64,000 nt of DNA from Alkaliphilus transvaalensis ATCC 700919 (GCF_000621485.1 NZ_JHYF01000012.1:62001-126000); one strand, 5' to 3'. Positions 49,579 through 60,517 are shown, counted from the stretch's first letter. Notes: a model not told the origin generated them from the letters alone. Made by a program: numbers and translations.

Positions 49579-51051
49579 ATGAAAAAAACGATTATAACCA
49601 TTATGTCACTTTTCCTCATATTTACCTTTAGTCTAAGCAGCTTTGCATTAGATATTCCAGGTTATGAGGGGGGGATCCAAAATGAAATGTTCTATCGTGA
49701 AGTCATTTTCATTACAGGAGAACCCATCCTTCTAACAGGAACAATTGATATTCGTACAACCGTTAGAAACAATGTGGTGACAGAACGATATACCTACAGG
49801 CTAGAGAATATAGAAAAAGAAGCAAAAATGACCCGTAATGCCACCATTACAAAAACCATTACCAACAATGGTAAACAGCAACAGGAGGTTTTTGCAGTTA
49901 CCAACTTTAAAGAAGTAATTGATATAGGGCCATTAAAGTTTGAAACCGATCAAAAAAGCAGTCAATGGAGTAAGTCTAATATCCATGAAATAAAGCCAGG
50001 AGTAACCTATTTTGCTGGTAACTGGGACGGTAGAAAAAACTATACAATTAATCGAAACGAAGGTAACGTTATGGTGGAAACGAAGGGGTCTACCGTTGGC
50101 TACCAACAACATTGGGGCACAACAGAAACCCAAACCCTACAACACTTTATTCAGTATGACGGAAGGGGAGACGACCCCCTAAAATGGCAGGGTACAGCAA
50201 CAGTAGAGGCCGTGCATAATCGCACCCTAGACTATGCCTATGAAGCCAATGCGCCATCTCAAATTAGCTTTAGAGGAGGCTACCTATTAACAGAGCAGCA
50301 GGAAAACGTACTGAAGTATACCTACGATCTGCCCCGTTTTTCGGCAGATGGCAACCTTTTAAGTCAGAGAAACCTGGGAAGCAATAGCTTTAGTCTAGAT
50401 ACAAACCCAGTAAACAAGCGCTTAAACATTCCCCACATGCGGGATATCGAAGGCCACTGGGCAGAATCAAATGTGCTACTATTGGCAAGTCTAGAGGCAG
50501 TATACCCAAATAGCTCCTATTTTGGTCCATCCCTTCCTATGACAAGGGGAGACTTTGCTAGGGCAGTTGCAGTTATTATGGGGGTAGAACTAGAAGAAGA
50601 ACCCCAAAGACAAAGAAGTATACAGGCTCAACAGCAAGAAGCAGGGGTTTTCTTAGATGTAAGTAGACAAGACCCAAACCATAAATATATTAAGGCAGTT
50701 AAAGAGAAGGGCATTATGGTAGGCTTAGGGCAAGACCTATTTTTACCTAACCAGACTTTAACAAAGGCAGAAGCCACCACGATTATTGTAAGACTATTGG
50801 GCTTTGAAAATCTTGCACCTATACAAAGATATAATACAGGCTTTAGGGATGATGCTAATATCCCCCTTTGGGCGAAGGATTCGGTTTATGTAGCAAGGGA
50901 GCTTTCTTTAGTTAGCGGAACAAATGATGGTTACTTCCAACCTCAAAAACCATTAACTAAAGCAGAAGCAACTACCCTATTAACAAATCTAATCCATTAT
51001 CTTCAAAGAGAACTTAGATACGACTATAGAGAAAGAATACTAAACTATTAA
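49579..51051 (+). CDS. SLH-domain surface protein with C-terminal SLH repeats
   Basis: 490 residues from the ATG at 49579 after GGGAGAGGTG. A signal peptide, an N-terminal ~260-residue beta-rich region of unknown family, then three SLH repeats: DIEGHWAESNVLLLASLEAVYPNS, IKAVKEKGIMVGLGQDLFLPNQTLTKAEATTIIVRLLGF and DSVYVARELSLVSGTNDGYFQPQKPLTKAEATTLL. SLH repeats at the C-terminus contrast with the N-terminal ones in the preceding gene. Part of a three-gene run ending in the S41 peptidase. Confidence 0.9.
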   Translation: MKKTIITIMSLFLIFTFSLSSFALDIPGYEGGIQNEMFYREVIFITGEPILLTGTIDIRTTVRNNVVTERYTYRLENIEKEAKMTRNATITKTITNNGKQQQEVFAVTNFKEVIDIGPLKFETDQKSSQWSKSNIHEIKPGVTYFAGNWDGRKNYTINRNEGNVMVETKGSTVGYQQHWGTTETQTLQHFIQYDGRGDDPLKWQGTATVEAVHNRTLDYAYEANAPSQISFRGGYLLTEQQENVLKYTYDLPRFSADGNLLSQRNLGSNSFSLDTNPVNKRLNIPHMRDIEGHWAESNVLLLASLEAVYPNSSYFGPSLPMTRGDFARAVAVIMGVELEEEPQRQRSIQAQQQEAGVFLDVSRQDPNHKYIKAVKEKGIMVGLGQDLFLPNQTLTKAEATTIIVRLLGFENLAPIQRYNTGFRDDANIPLWAKDSVYVARELSLVSGTNDGYFQPQKPLTKAEATTLLTNLIHYLQRELRYDYRERILNY

Positions 51052-51081
51052 AATTGGTCTTACTAAGAAAGGGTGGGAATA

Positions 51082-52473
51082 GTGAAACAAAAATTAATTA
51101 TAGCATTAATGTTGTCAGTAATATTGATAATGGTGCCCATCACTCCTGTTGCAGCAGCAACCTACATGCCACCAGAACTGTTAGAAGAAATTAAAGGCTT
51201 TATTTCTGAAAGATATGTTGATGAAATAACAGTAGAAGAGCTAACGGGGATTACGCCAGAAGAAATCTTTGCCCATTTAGATCCCCATAGTATGTACTAT
51301 TCTGCCGATGTGTTTGAAAAGTACCTTGAAAGGATTTTTGGAGAATATGCAGGCATCGGTGCCTACGTTGAAGAACGAGAGGGAAAGATTTACATCACCC
51401 AACCGATAGAAGGTTCGCCAAGTTTTAAAGCTGGCTTAAAGGCAGGGGATGAAATCATTCATGTTAATGATGTAAAGGTAAAGGGAATGACATTAGATGA
51501 AGCAGTTACCTTAATTAGAGGCCCAGAAGGAACAAAGGTGACAATTGGTGTTATGAGGGAAGGCGCTAGTGAAACGATAAGATACACCATGACTAGAGAA
51601 CACATTACTTTAAAAACAGTAAGCTATGAAATAATGGATGACATCGGTTACTTAAAGATAACAGAGTTTAACGAAAGTACCTACGATGAAACCCTCGAAG
51701 CACTGGCGGTTTTCAAAAGTAAAAAGATCGACCGTCTAATTATCGACGTAAGAGACAACCCAGGGGGAATGTTAGACTCGGTAGTAGATATTGCAAGATT
51801 ATTAGTAGAAAGTGGACCAATTCTTCATGTTGAATATAGAGACTATGCAATGATGTATCAATCCTTTGCAACTAACTTTACCTATAAAGAAGTAGTTGTA
51901 TTAGCTAATGAAGGAAGTGCCAGTGCATCAGAAATTTTAGCAGCGGCAATACAAGATTCTGGTGCAGGGGTAGTAATTGGACAAACAACCTATGGAAAAG
52001 GTTCGGTGCAAAGAATTTACTTTTTAGATGAATATGGCGGGTTTAAGCTGACAGAAGCCCGTTATCTTTCACCAAACAAAACAGTGATCGACGGTGTAGG
52101 TGTCGAACCAAATTATGAAGTAGCAAGGTTCCCAGCCCATGTTGATATTGGTAACATCGTAACGAGAAGGGCTACTAAAGATATCTACCAAGGGATAAGG
52201 GGCCCAGAGGTTTTGGGGATACAACAAAGGCTACAGGGGTTAGGCTATTCAATAAGCGATAGCAGAGGTGTGTTTAAGCAGGGTACAATGGAGGCTCTTA
52301 TGGCCTTTGCAAAGGACAACGGATTAGAAGAACCAACCCATCTAACAGTAGCATTACAAGAGAAGATTTATGAAGTATTCGTTGAAACCCTATACAGCCA
52401 AGAGAATGACCAACAACTTAGTTTTGCCCTAGATTACTTAAGGGGTAAAGTAGATTTGGCAGAAGCGAAATAA
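51082..52473 (+). CDS. S41 C-terminal processing peptidase with peptidoglycan-binding domain
   Basis: 463 residues from the GTG at 51082 behind AAAGGGTGGG. Signal peptide; N-terminal helical region (LDPHSMYY); PDZ domain (~95-170, IGAYVEEREGKIYITQPI, GLKAGDEIIHVND); S41 protease domain with nucleophile Ser in EGSASASEILAAA and the Lys in TTYGKGSVQ; C-terminal PG_binding_1 domain (GIQQRLQGLGYSISDSRGVF). A CtpA-type extracellular protease. Placed at the end of the surface-protein cluster, so it may process those proteins (inference). Confidence 0.93.
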   Translation: MKQKLIIALMLSVILIMVPITPVAAATYMPPELLEEIKGFISERYVDEITVEELTGITPEEIFAHLDPHSMYYSADVFEKYLERIFGEYAGIGAYVEEREGKIYITQPIEGSPSFKAGLKAGDEIIHVNDVKVKGMTLDEAVTLIRGPEGTKVTIGVMREGASETIRYTMTREHITLKTVSYEIMDDIGYLKITEFNESTYDETLEALAVFKSKKIDRLIIDVRDNPGGMLDSVVDIARLLVESGPILHVEYRDYAMMYQSFATNFTYKEVVVLANEGSASASEILAAAIQDSGAGVVIGQTTYGKGSVQRIYFLDEYGGFKLTEARYLSPNKTVIDGVGVEPNYEVARFPAHVDIGNIVTRRATKDIYQGIRGPEVLGIQQRLQGLGYSISDSRGVFKQGTMEALMAFAKDNGLEEPTHLTVALQEKIYEVFVETLYSQENDQQLSFALDYLRGKVDLAEAK

Positions 52474-52488
52474 AATTTAAAATATTAG

Positions 52489-52516
52489 TTGACATGTATA
52501 AATATAATGTTATAAA
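52489..52516 (+). promoter_or_regulatory. Putative sigma-A promoter of pyrG
   Basis: TTGACA (52489-52494), a 16-bp spacer and TATAAA (52511-52516). It lies upstream of a terminator hairpin, so a leader transcript would pass through it. Confidence 0.55.
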
Positions 52517-52531
52517 ATATTATGGTTGATT

Positions 52532-52592
52532 GCACCCAAGGTGGGTGCCCTGTAAAGAGGTCACCCTTCTGGGGTGACCTCTCACTTTTTTT
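52532..52592 (+). terminator. Two-hairpin leader/terminator upstream of pyrG
   Basis: First hairpin GCACCC (52532-52537) / GGGTGC (52543-52548). Then AGAGGTCACCC / GGGGTGACCTCT (52556-52582) followed by TTTTTTT. The GGTGGGTG of hairpin 1 could instead pair with CACCC in the terminator's 5' arm. It may be an attenuator of pyrG or simply the end of the protease transcript. Confidence 0.6.
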
Positions 52593-52656
52593 GGATTTTC
52601 TACGTATGAAATCTTCAATATTATTCAATTCTAAGTATAGACCCCATAGTAATTAA

Positions 52657-54342
<1,686 letters not shown>

Positions 54343-54354
54343 CCCTACTTAGCT

Positions 54355-54389
54355 CAAAAGCCTACTATTACCCCATAGTAGGCTTTTGG
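54355..54389 (+). terminator. Rho-independent terminator after pyrG
   Basis: AAAAGCCTACTA pairs perfectly with TAGTAGGCTTTT. The remaining ~200 bp to 54599 are AT-rich with no gene. Confidence 0.8.
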
Positions 54390-54599
54390 TATGAATAAAA
54401 AAATATCATAAACCCGAAATATATTATACGGTAAATAACATAAAATTCTAATTAGTTAAAAAATATATTGAAAAAGCCATATAAATTAGTTATTATAGTA
54501 ATGGAATAGGCAAACAAGCTATATAAATAGTAATAGGACATACTAAAAGTTAACTGTTATTTAAGATTACGGTTGTAGAAAAGGGGAGGGGTATTGAAA

Positions 54600-55928
54600 A
54601 TGGTAAAACGTTTGGGGCCAGGGGAGAAGATTAGAAGGCTTCGCTTGGCTATGGGACTAACGCAGGATGATCTGACAAACGATGAACTATCAAAAAGTAT
54701 TGTAAGTATGATCGAAAGCAACAAGCGTAATTTAACTTGGAATACTGCCCGCATTATTGCCGACTGTTTAAATGTATATTATGAAGGAATCGGCAAAAAA
54801 ATTACCGCCGAATACCTAATGGAAACAGAGGAAGAAGAGGCAAAGCGAATTATTAAAGAAGACCTAGACCATCTACAAAAGGCAATTAATAACGGAAATG
54901 TAGATGAGCAACTGGTGGAAAACACCTTTGAAAAGATTATCGGCTTAATTAATGAATGGGGCTTACAAAAGGAAAAGGCAGAACTACAGATTATTAGGGG
55001 AGATTTTTATTATAGGGGCTATAGGTACAACGAAGCCCTAAAAGAGTATTTAGATGTATTAGACTATTCTCTACAGACACAGGACCATAGCACAGTGGGA
55101 AGGATGTATAGCTCTATAGGTAACGTATATCAAATGCAGATGGCTATAGATTCGGCTCTAGTACATTATTTAAAGGCTTATGATACTGCTAGGGTGCATC
55201 AACCAGAAGATAAGGAGAAAAGAAAAGCTTTTTCCGTTTATAATCAGATTTTATGTTATCGTAAACTTAAAAGATATGATTTAGCTTTAAGTCATATTAG
55301 TATGTTTAACGACTTAGAATGGAATGATCCTCAGTATAAAACTTTAGCTGATAAAATTTTATTGCTTGAAGGTAATACTTACAGGGACATAAATAATTTT
55401 GATAAGGCGTTGAAGATATACGGAAAAATACTAAATGATGAGAAAAAATTAGATAAAGAGACTTTGTTTCTTTTATTCGATAACTTTGGAGAGTTATACC
55501 TACAAAAAAGAGAACCAAAAGAAGCATTGTTATACATAAAGAAAGCTGTTAGTCTAAAACACGACGTAAATGTAAATTATGTACCTGGACTATATTTAAA
55601 GGAAGCGAAATGTTATAATTTACTAGAGGAATATGACGTTGTATCTAGTTTGTTGGAAAATGGACTGCGTTTAGCTGAAAAAGTTGCAAAACAAGAGTTT
55701 ATAATAGAGATGCACTTTTCTTTTGTAGACCTTTACGTTAGAACTCACGATTTTGATACTGCATTAGTTCATTTAGAAACGATAGAGAAACTTATGGCAG
55801 ATAAGGATATTAATATTTATAAGTATGATCTTTACAGTTTTTACTGTGATGTATATCTAGGTCTAGGTGAAAAAGAAAAAGTATCAAAATATTTGAGTAA
55901 GATTCGCAAAAATTATCTAACAAATTAA
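54600..55928 (+). CDS. RRNPP-type HTH-TPR regulator paired with a propeptide gene
   Basis: 442 residues from the ATG at 54600 (GGGGAGGGG lies 8 bases upstream; a TTG at 54594 is too close). The N-terminal XRE HTH is KRLGPGEKIRRLRLAMGLTQDDLT, SIVSMIESNKRNLTW, followed by a TPR array from about residue 115 to the end. It is a paralogue of the 35432 protein. A 53-codon secreted peptide ORF starts 41 bp downstream on the same strand, the classical arrangement of peptide-responsive quorum-sensing regulators. The next gene is the major S-layer gene, a possible target (inference). Confidence 0.88.
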   Translation: MVKRLGPGEKIRRLRLAMGLTQDDLTNDELSKSIVSMIESNKRNLTWNTARIIADCLNVYYEGIGKKITAEYLMETEEEEAKRIIKEDLDHLQKAINNGNVDEQLVENTFEKIIGLINEWGLQKEKAELQIIRGDFYYRGYRYNEALKEYLDVLDYSLQTQDHSTVGRMYSSIGNVYQMQMAIDSALVHYLKAYDTARVHQPEDKEKRKAFSVYNQILCYRKLKRYDLALSHISMFNDLEWNDPQYKTLADKILLLEGNTYRDINNFDKALKIYGKILNDEKKLDKETLFLLFDNFGELYLQKREPKEALLYIKKAVSLKHDVNVNYVPGLYLKEAKCYNLLEEYDVVSSLLENGLRLAEKVAKQEFIIEMHFSFVDLYVRTHDFDTALVHLETIEKLMADKDINIYKYDLYSFYCDVYLGLGEKEKVSKYLSKIRKNYLTN

Positions 55929-55969
55929 TAGTCTATATTTCTCAATATTAAATAGGGGGTTAATATATA

Positions 55970-56131
55970 ATGAAAAAAATTAAGGGTTTAGTAGCATCTA
56001 TGATTATTGCATCAGTAATAATTGGCGGATTAGGTTTCCGTTGGGGTTATGAATATGACCTTAAGTTAGAAGACACCAATGTGGGCGGAATTATTACAAT
56101 TCAGCAAGATCCAAATCCAGTAGAAGATTAG
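55970..56131 (+). CDS. Candidate RRNPP signalling propeptide
   Basis: 53 residues, ATG preceded at about 10 bases by AGGGGG. A short basic start (MKKIKG), a hydrophobic export segment (residues ~7-23) and a polar acidic tail ending TIQQDPNPVED. This is the Phr/NprX-like layout: exported, cleaved, and the C-terminal peptide re-imported to bind the TPR protein. The mature peptide cannot be fixed from sequence. It is only 41 bp after the regulator with no terminator between. Confidence 0.7.
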   Translation: MKKIKGLVASMIIASVIIGGLGFRWGYEYDLKLEDTNVGGIITIQQDPNPVED

Positions 56132-56475
56132 TCGTTACACGGTTTATTTATAGTATAGATAAGAGTAAGTGTTTAAGTGTAGATTACGTATGAAATAACC
56201 TCATATATAATGTATAGAGCGGGGTCTTTGTACGTTTAGGTGATAAAATATTGAGAAATGTTGTATTAAATGATTAAAACTACTGGAATGTGTTAATACA
56301 GAAGGTAGGATAGTTAAAAAAATTCCAAAAATGTTAAAGAAAAAAAAGGAATTTTTACTTAAATGACGAATACTTATTAAGTGGACACCTAAAGTTGGGA
56401 AAGTATGCCTATCCTGTAATGTAGGTGCAAAAAACTTGTAATACTACTGTAATGGTTTTTTGATTGCCAACCGTG

Positions 56476-56481
56476 TATAAT
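56476..56481 (+). promoter_or_regulatory. Likely -10 element of the S-layer gene
   Basis: TATAAT in GTGTATAATG. The matching -35 is weak (TGGTTT at 17 bp). It predicts a leader of about 240 nt. Between 56132 and this site I see no gene. Confidence 0.35.
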
Positions 56482-56552
56482 GAATCATGTAGAGATTGCA
56501 TATGACATGGAGGGGAAACATTATTACAGTTATATTACAATCTCGCTCCACG

Positions 56553-56665
56553 CATTGACCTAATAAAAAGGTCGGTGTATAATTTCATCTATAGAAGGCG
56601 GACATAATTAATAAACTCCGCGTCTATAAATTTAAAGGTCTGGTTGGTTTGAAGAAGGGGGTTAC
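56553..56665 (+). promoter_or_regulatory. Structured 5' leader of the S-layer mRNA
   Basis: Consecutive hairpins: CATTGACCT / AGGTCGGTG (56553-56577), TATAGA + GCGGA / TCCGC + TCTATA (56590-56628), and GGTTG / CAACC near 56640-56670. Such leaders are typical of abundant, stable S-layer mRNAs; no known riboswitch is recognised. Confidence 0.5.
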
Positions 56666-56730
56666 AACCAATACCTAAACTTAACTCACTTCAAAGAAAA
56701 AAATAAACAGGAAAAAAGGAGGAAGACATA

Positions 56731-59706
56731 ATGAAGAAGGTTCTATCATTAGTACTTGCTTTAGCAATGGTACTAGGAAGCTTTGGATTTACTTTCGCTG
56801 CAGCTCCAACTGCTACAGTTAATGAAGCTGGCGAAATTTTACGTGACCTTGGTGTTTTAGAAGGTTACCAAGGAGACCTTAATTTAGAAGGTCCTTTAAA
56901 AAGACAAGACATGATTGTTTTATTATCAAGATTATTAGGGGTAGAAGACGAAGCTAAAAGCTTCCCACTACCAACTACTTTCACTGATGTAAAGGGAGAT
57001 TTCTATCCTCCATACATCGCATGGGCACAATCTCAAGGTTTAGTTGAAGGTATGGGCAACGGTCTTTTCGGATACGATGACCAACTTACAGTTAAACACT
57101 TAGTTACTTTCTTATTAAGAGCATTAGGCCATGAAGGTCAAGAAGCTTGGAATATGGCAGATGCAGCAGCAGCTGATTTCACAAGCGCAGCTTTAAACTC
57201 TCAAGCTACAAGAGGAGTTATGGCTCAAGCTACTGTAGCAGCTCTTTCTATGGAAGTTGCTGAAGGTGGAATGACTTTAGGAACTAAATTAGGTTTCGAA
57301 GGTTATGAAATTGAAGAACCAACTCCTGAAAAGTTAGAAGTTGTTTCTGTAAGTGCTACTAATCTTAAAGAAGTAGAAGTTAAGTTCAATCAACCAGTTG
57401 ATAGAGTTACAGCTGAAAGAACTGCTAACTACACTTTAAAAAGAGGAAATGAAACTGTACAAATTAATCATGTTGTACTTTCAGAAAATGGAGAAGTAGC
57501 AACATTAACAGTTCAAGGAAACATGACTAATCAAGCTAATCATACTTTAACAGTAAGAAGAGCAGTAGCAGGAGACTTGGTGATTAATAATGTTGAAAAA
57601 ACTTTTGCACCATTAGATATTACTGTACCAACAGTTGTATCTGTGGATTCTCTAGGACTTAGAGCGGTTAGAGTAACATTCTCTGAGCCAATGAGCGATG
57701 TGAAAATTAGCAACTTTAAAATCAACGGAAATGCTGTTTCTGGAAGTCTTGAAGCACATGGAGATAGAACTGTAATCGTTAGACCATTTGTAGACCTTGC
57801 TGAAGGAACACACACTTTAGAAGTTTCAGGTGCTAAAGATTACGCTACTCTTCAAGTTATTAAAACAGAAATTAACTTCGATGCAGTTAAAGATACTGTA
57901 GCTCCTGCTGTAGCATCTGTAGTAGCTACACCTGAAACGGTTACAGTTAAGTTTACTGAACCAGTTCAAAGAGCATCTGTTAGAGGTGGATCTAGTGTTT
58001 ACTGGAAAGCTACTACAACAACTACACAAAAGAATAATGCTGACTTTACTTTTGATATAATAGCAGATGATACTGTAAGGTTTGACTTTAAAGAGGCTAA
58101 CTTACCGTTGCATCAAGTGTATCTTTATATCGAAGGAGTTAGAGACTACTCTGACAACGTAATTGATAAAGATGCTTATACAACAGTAACTGCTAATTTA
58201 GATGAAACTAGACCAATAGTTATTGAAGTTGAACTTAACAAAACAAATGATGCTATTGATGTAGAATTCTCTAAGGAAATTGGTAATATTGATAGCAAAG
58301 CAAGATATACTTTATTAGACAAAGATGGTAAAGAAGTTGCCATTAAAGATATCGTTAGTTCCAAAGGTGGAACAGTTGCTACAATTGAGTTCTTCTCGAC
58401 ATTAAGTCAAGGAACTTACACTTTCAGAATGAATGGGTTAGCTGATACAACAGTATTAAAAAATACAATTTTACCTTATGAAACTACTTTAGAAGTTGGA
58501 AAAACAACTGCACCATATATTGTGGGAGTTTCTATGGCACAAGCTGAAAGACAAATTTTCATTCAATTCAGCGAAGCTATGACTTTAACTGGTGAAGCAT
58601 CTGTTTTAAGAGCAGAAAACTACTTCATTATGTATAAAGGTGTTATCAGAGCTCTTCCAAATGGTACTAATATTACACTTGCAGATAATGCAGCGAAATC
58701 TGTAATTATTACATTACCAGCTAGAATTGATAATGCTGATTTTGTGGCAAGTGACTTAACTGAAATTACTGTACAAAGAGTTGAAGATATACATGGAAAC
58801 ATTATCAAAGGCTTCTCTGAAAACAAAAATTTTGCTACACCAATGACTTTTGGTTTAATTGAGGGTGATAAGAATGCAGAATTAACTGGTAAAAGAACAG
58901 TTACTGTTGAGTTTAACAGATCTATTACTCCATCAACTGTTAGAAGAAATGACTTTGTAGTAACATCTACTAATGTTGATGGAATTGAAGTTGTAAACTA
59001 TGAAGTAAATGGTTCAAAAGTAACATTGACGCTTAACAAAGATGTATATGGCCAAGTTGCTGTGAATGTTTTAGGTGGAAACATCAAATCTGTTATAGGC
59101 GAAACTTTTGCAGGTGCTACAGTAGCAACAGCTTATGATAAAGTTGCACCAGAAATGAAGTCTGTAACAAGATTAGATGAAAAAACAATTGATATTGAAT
59201 TCCATGAAACAGTTTCTGTTCTAAACGAAGATTCTGTAAAATTTGACCTACACGTAAGAGTAAATAACGAAAAATTAAATAGAAATGAATTTAGTGTTAC
59301 AGCTGTGGGTGGTAATAAAATCCGAGTTGCTATAACAAAACCAAATTTCGTATCTAATAATGTAAGTGTTGAATTAGAAAGTGGTAGAATGATTTCTGAT
59401 TCAAACAATAACGCAGCAGTAGCTTTCAGACAAACAGCAGCATTAGGAGTATTCTTTAACGGTATTACTGCTAATGCAACTGTAGATAGTGTTACAGTTG
59501 ACTTTGGGGATATTTCAATGGCTAGTGCACCAGTAGCAAGTGATTTCTCAGCTACAGTTAATGGAACACAATTAACCTTAAAAGATTTCGCATGGGAAAA
59601 TAACGTAGCAACGTTCGCAATCACAGAACTTACTGAAACAACAACTGTATCAGTGCGCTACAGAGGTGCTGTAATCGATAATGTAGAGGTAAATGTTACT
59701 CCATAA
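56731..59706 (+). CDS. Major S-layer protein (SLH + Ig-like domains); exon 1 of a group II-split gene
   Basis: 991 residues with AAAGGAGGAAG before the ATG. A signal peptide (1-24) and SLH repeats to ~190 (LGVLEGYQGDLNLEGPLKRQDMIVLLSRLLG, FTDVKGDFYPPYIAWAQSQGLVEGMGNGLFGYDDQLT) precede ~800 residues of repeated Ig/SlpA-like beta domains (VTFSEPMSD, VEFNRSITPSTV, VKFTEPVQRASV). Codon use looks like a highly expressed gene. The TAA at 59704 is followed by another TAA and the intron 5' motif. If the intron is spliced at 59703/59704 the stop is removed and the protein is extended in frame with Big_2 domains encoded at 60518 or 61597. The unspliced mRNA gives the 991-residue form. Confidence 0.92.
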   Translation: MKKVLSLVLALAMVLGSFGFTFAAAPTATVNEAGEILRDLGVLEGYQGDLNLEGPLKRQDMIVLLSRLLGVEDEAKSFPLPTTFTDVKGDFYPPYIAWAQSQGLVEGMGNGLFGYDDQLTVKHLVTFLLRALGHEGQEAWNMADAAAADFTSAALNSQATRGVMAQATVAALSMEVAEGGMTLGTKLGFEGYEIEEPTPEKLEVVSVSATNLKEVEVKFNQPVDRVTAERTANYTLKRGNETVQINHVVLSENGEVATLTVQGNMTNQANHTLTVRRAVAGDLVINNVEKTFAPLDITVPTVVSVDSLGLRAVRVTFSEPMSDVKISNFKINGNAVSGSLEAHGDRTVIVRPFVDLAEGTHTLEVSGAKDYATLQVIKTEINFDAVKDTVAPAVASVVATPETVTVKFTEPVQRASVRGGSSVYWKATTTTTQKNNADFTFDIIADDTVRFDFKEANLPLHQVYLYIEGVRDYSDNVIDKDAYTTVTANLDETRPIVIEVELNKTNDAIDVEFSKEIGNIDSKARYTLLDKDGKEVAIKDIVSSKGGTVATIEFFSTLSQGTYTFRMNGLADTTVLKNTILPYETTLEVGKTTAPYIVGVSMAQAERQIFIQFSEAMTLTGEASVLRAENYFIMYKGVIRALPNGTNITLADNAAKSVIITLPARIDNADFVASDLTEITVQRVEDIHGNIIKGFSENKNFATPMTFGLIEGDKNAELTGKRTVTVEFNRSITPSTVRRNDFVVTSTNVDGIEVVNYEVNGSKVTLTLNKDVYGQVAVNVLGGNIKSVIGETFAGATVATAYDKVAPEMKSVTRLDEKTIDIEFHETVSVLNEDSVKFDLHVRVNNEKLNRNEFSVTAVGGNKIRVAITKPNFVSNNVSVELESGRMISDSNNNAAVAFRQTAALGVFFNGITANATVDSVTVDFGDISMASAPVASDFSATVNGTQLTLKDFAWENNVATFAITELTETTTVSVRYRGAVIDNVEVNVTP

Positions 59707-60517
59707 TAAAAGTGCGAAACGTTGTTCTATAAATTAAGCATAGCTTAATGAAATGAACGGGGAGTAAACACAAAATGGCAAAGGGAGATAAGGCTAACTA
59801 AGCCTCTCCCAATGCCATATACATAATGATAACTACATAATATACTCTCTAACTACTTTACTGAATAGATGGGTGAAAATCCTGTCCATAACAAATAGCC
59901 TTTAAGTTATGAGTCTGATCCTCCTGCACAATTATAAAGTCTGCTAAACTTTATGTTGTGAAGCCAGGTGAAGTCGTAACTACTTGAAATAGTAGTGCGG
60001 GACTCCTTAAAAGGTTGCTATGGCTAACATATGCTAATCCATGACAATGGGATTTAAGATAGTTAATGTTGTAATAAGTCGTCTGGAGTTCAACATTAAC
60101 CGGTATACATAAGGTGCAAACCGATGGTATAGACGGAGTGGGAATAATTTAGGCTGTTAAACTCATTATTCTTAGGTCGCTAGTGGAAGCCTAAGGCAAT
60201 CAAAATAAGGGATAAGTGAAGTGGAACGTTTGATGCTGTATATTCGTAGGATTAGCAGATCTTATGAGGGATATACGGGCTCAGCAGGTCCATAGTAGTG
60301 TTGATCATATGCCGTTTGTACCTTGCTGGTAACAGTAGGGGAGGATAAAACATATGGGAGCGAAGGGGCCTAGTCGGTAATAAAGAGTTTAAAAGGCGTA
60401 TAAATGACAATTATTAATCTTTAAAACTCTTTAATGTCGATGGAACGCCGTATGCGGTGAAAGCCGCACGTATGGTGTAGACCGGTCGAAATCCTAATTG
60501 GATAGGCACGGAATGAC
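59704..60517 (+). mobile_element. ORF-less group II intron in the S-layer gene
   Basis: Canonical bacterial 5' end GTGCG at 59712. Domain I hairpins include ATTAAGC/GCTTAAT (59733-59749) and the nested ATGGCA-GGGAG / CTCCC-TGCCAT (59775-59818). The EBS1 stem is GTTAATGTTG (60062-60071) with CAACATTAAC (60091-60100), and its loop holds TGGAGT (60084-60089). Domain IV is a short AAAGAGTTT/AAACTCTTT stem at 60382-60432 with no reverse transcriptase ORF. Domain V is exactly 34 nt (60445-60478) with a CGC triad, GAAA tetraloop and CG bulge; domain VI follows, ending AC at 60516-60517. The shifted 5' boundary (59704) is inferred from EBS1-IBS1 pairing; the 3' end could be a few bases later. Confidence 0.88.
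60445..60517 (+). ncRNA. Group II intron domains V-VI, first copy
   Basis: Domain V lower stem ACGCCGTA / TATGGTGT (8 bp with G-U pairs), upper stem TGCGGT / GCCGCA, GAAA loop, two-base CG bulge on the 3' side. Domain VI contains an ATCC / GGAT stem with a TAATT loop. It is followed directly by the exon 2a frame. Confidence 0.9.

Noticed and set aside
59712-59716. GTGCG as the actual 5' splice site
   Set aside because: Cutting there leaves two in-frame TAA codons in exon 1 and lacks pairing with the EBS1 loop, which matches ACTCCA at 59698-59703 instead. Kept only as the canonical motif.
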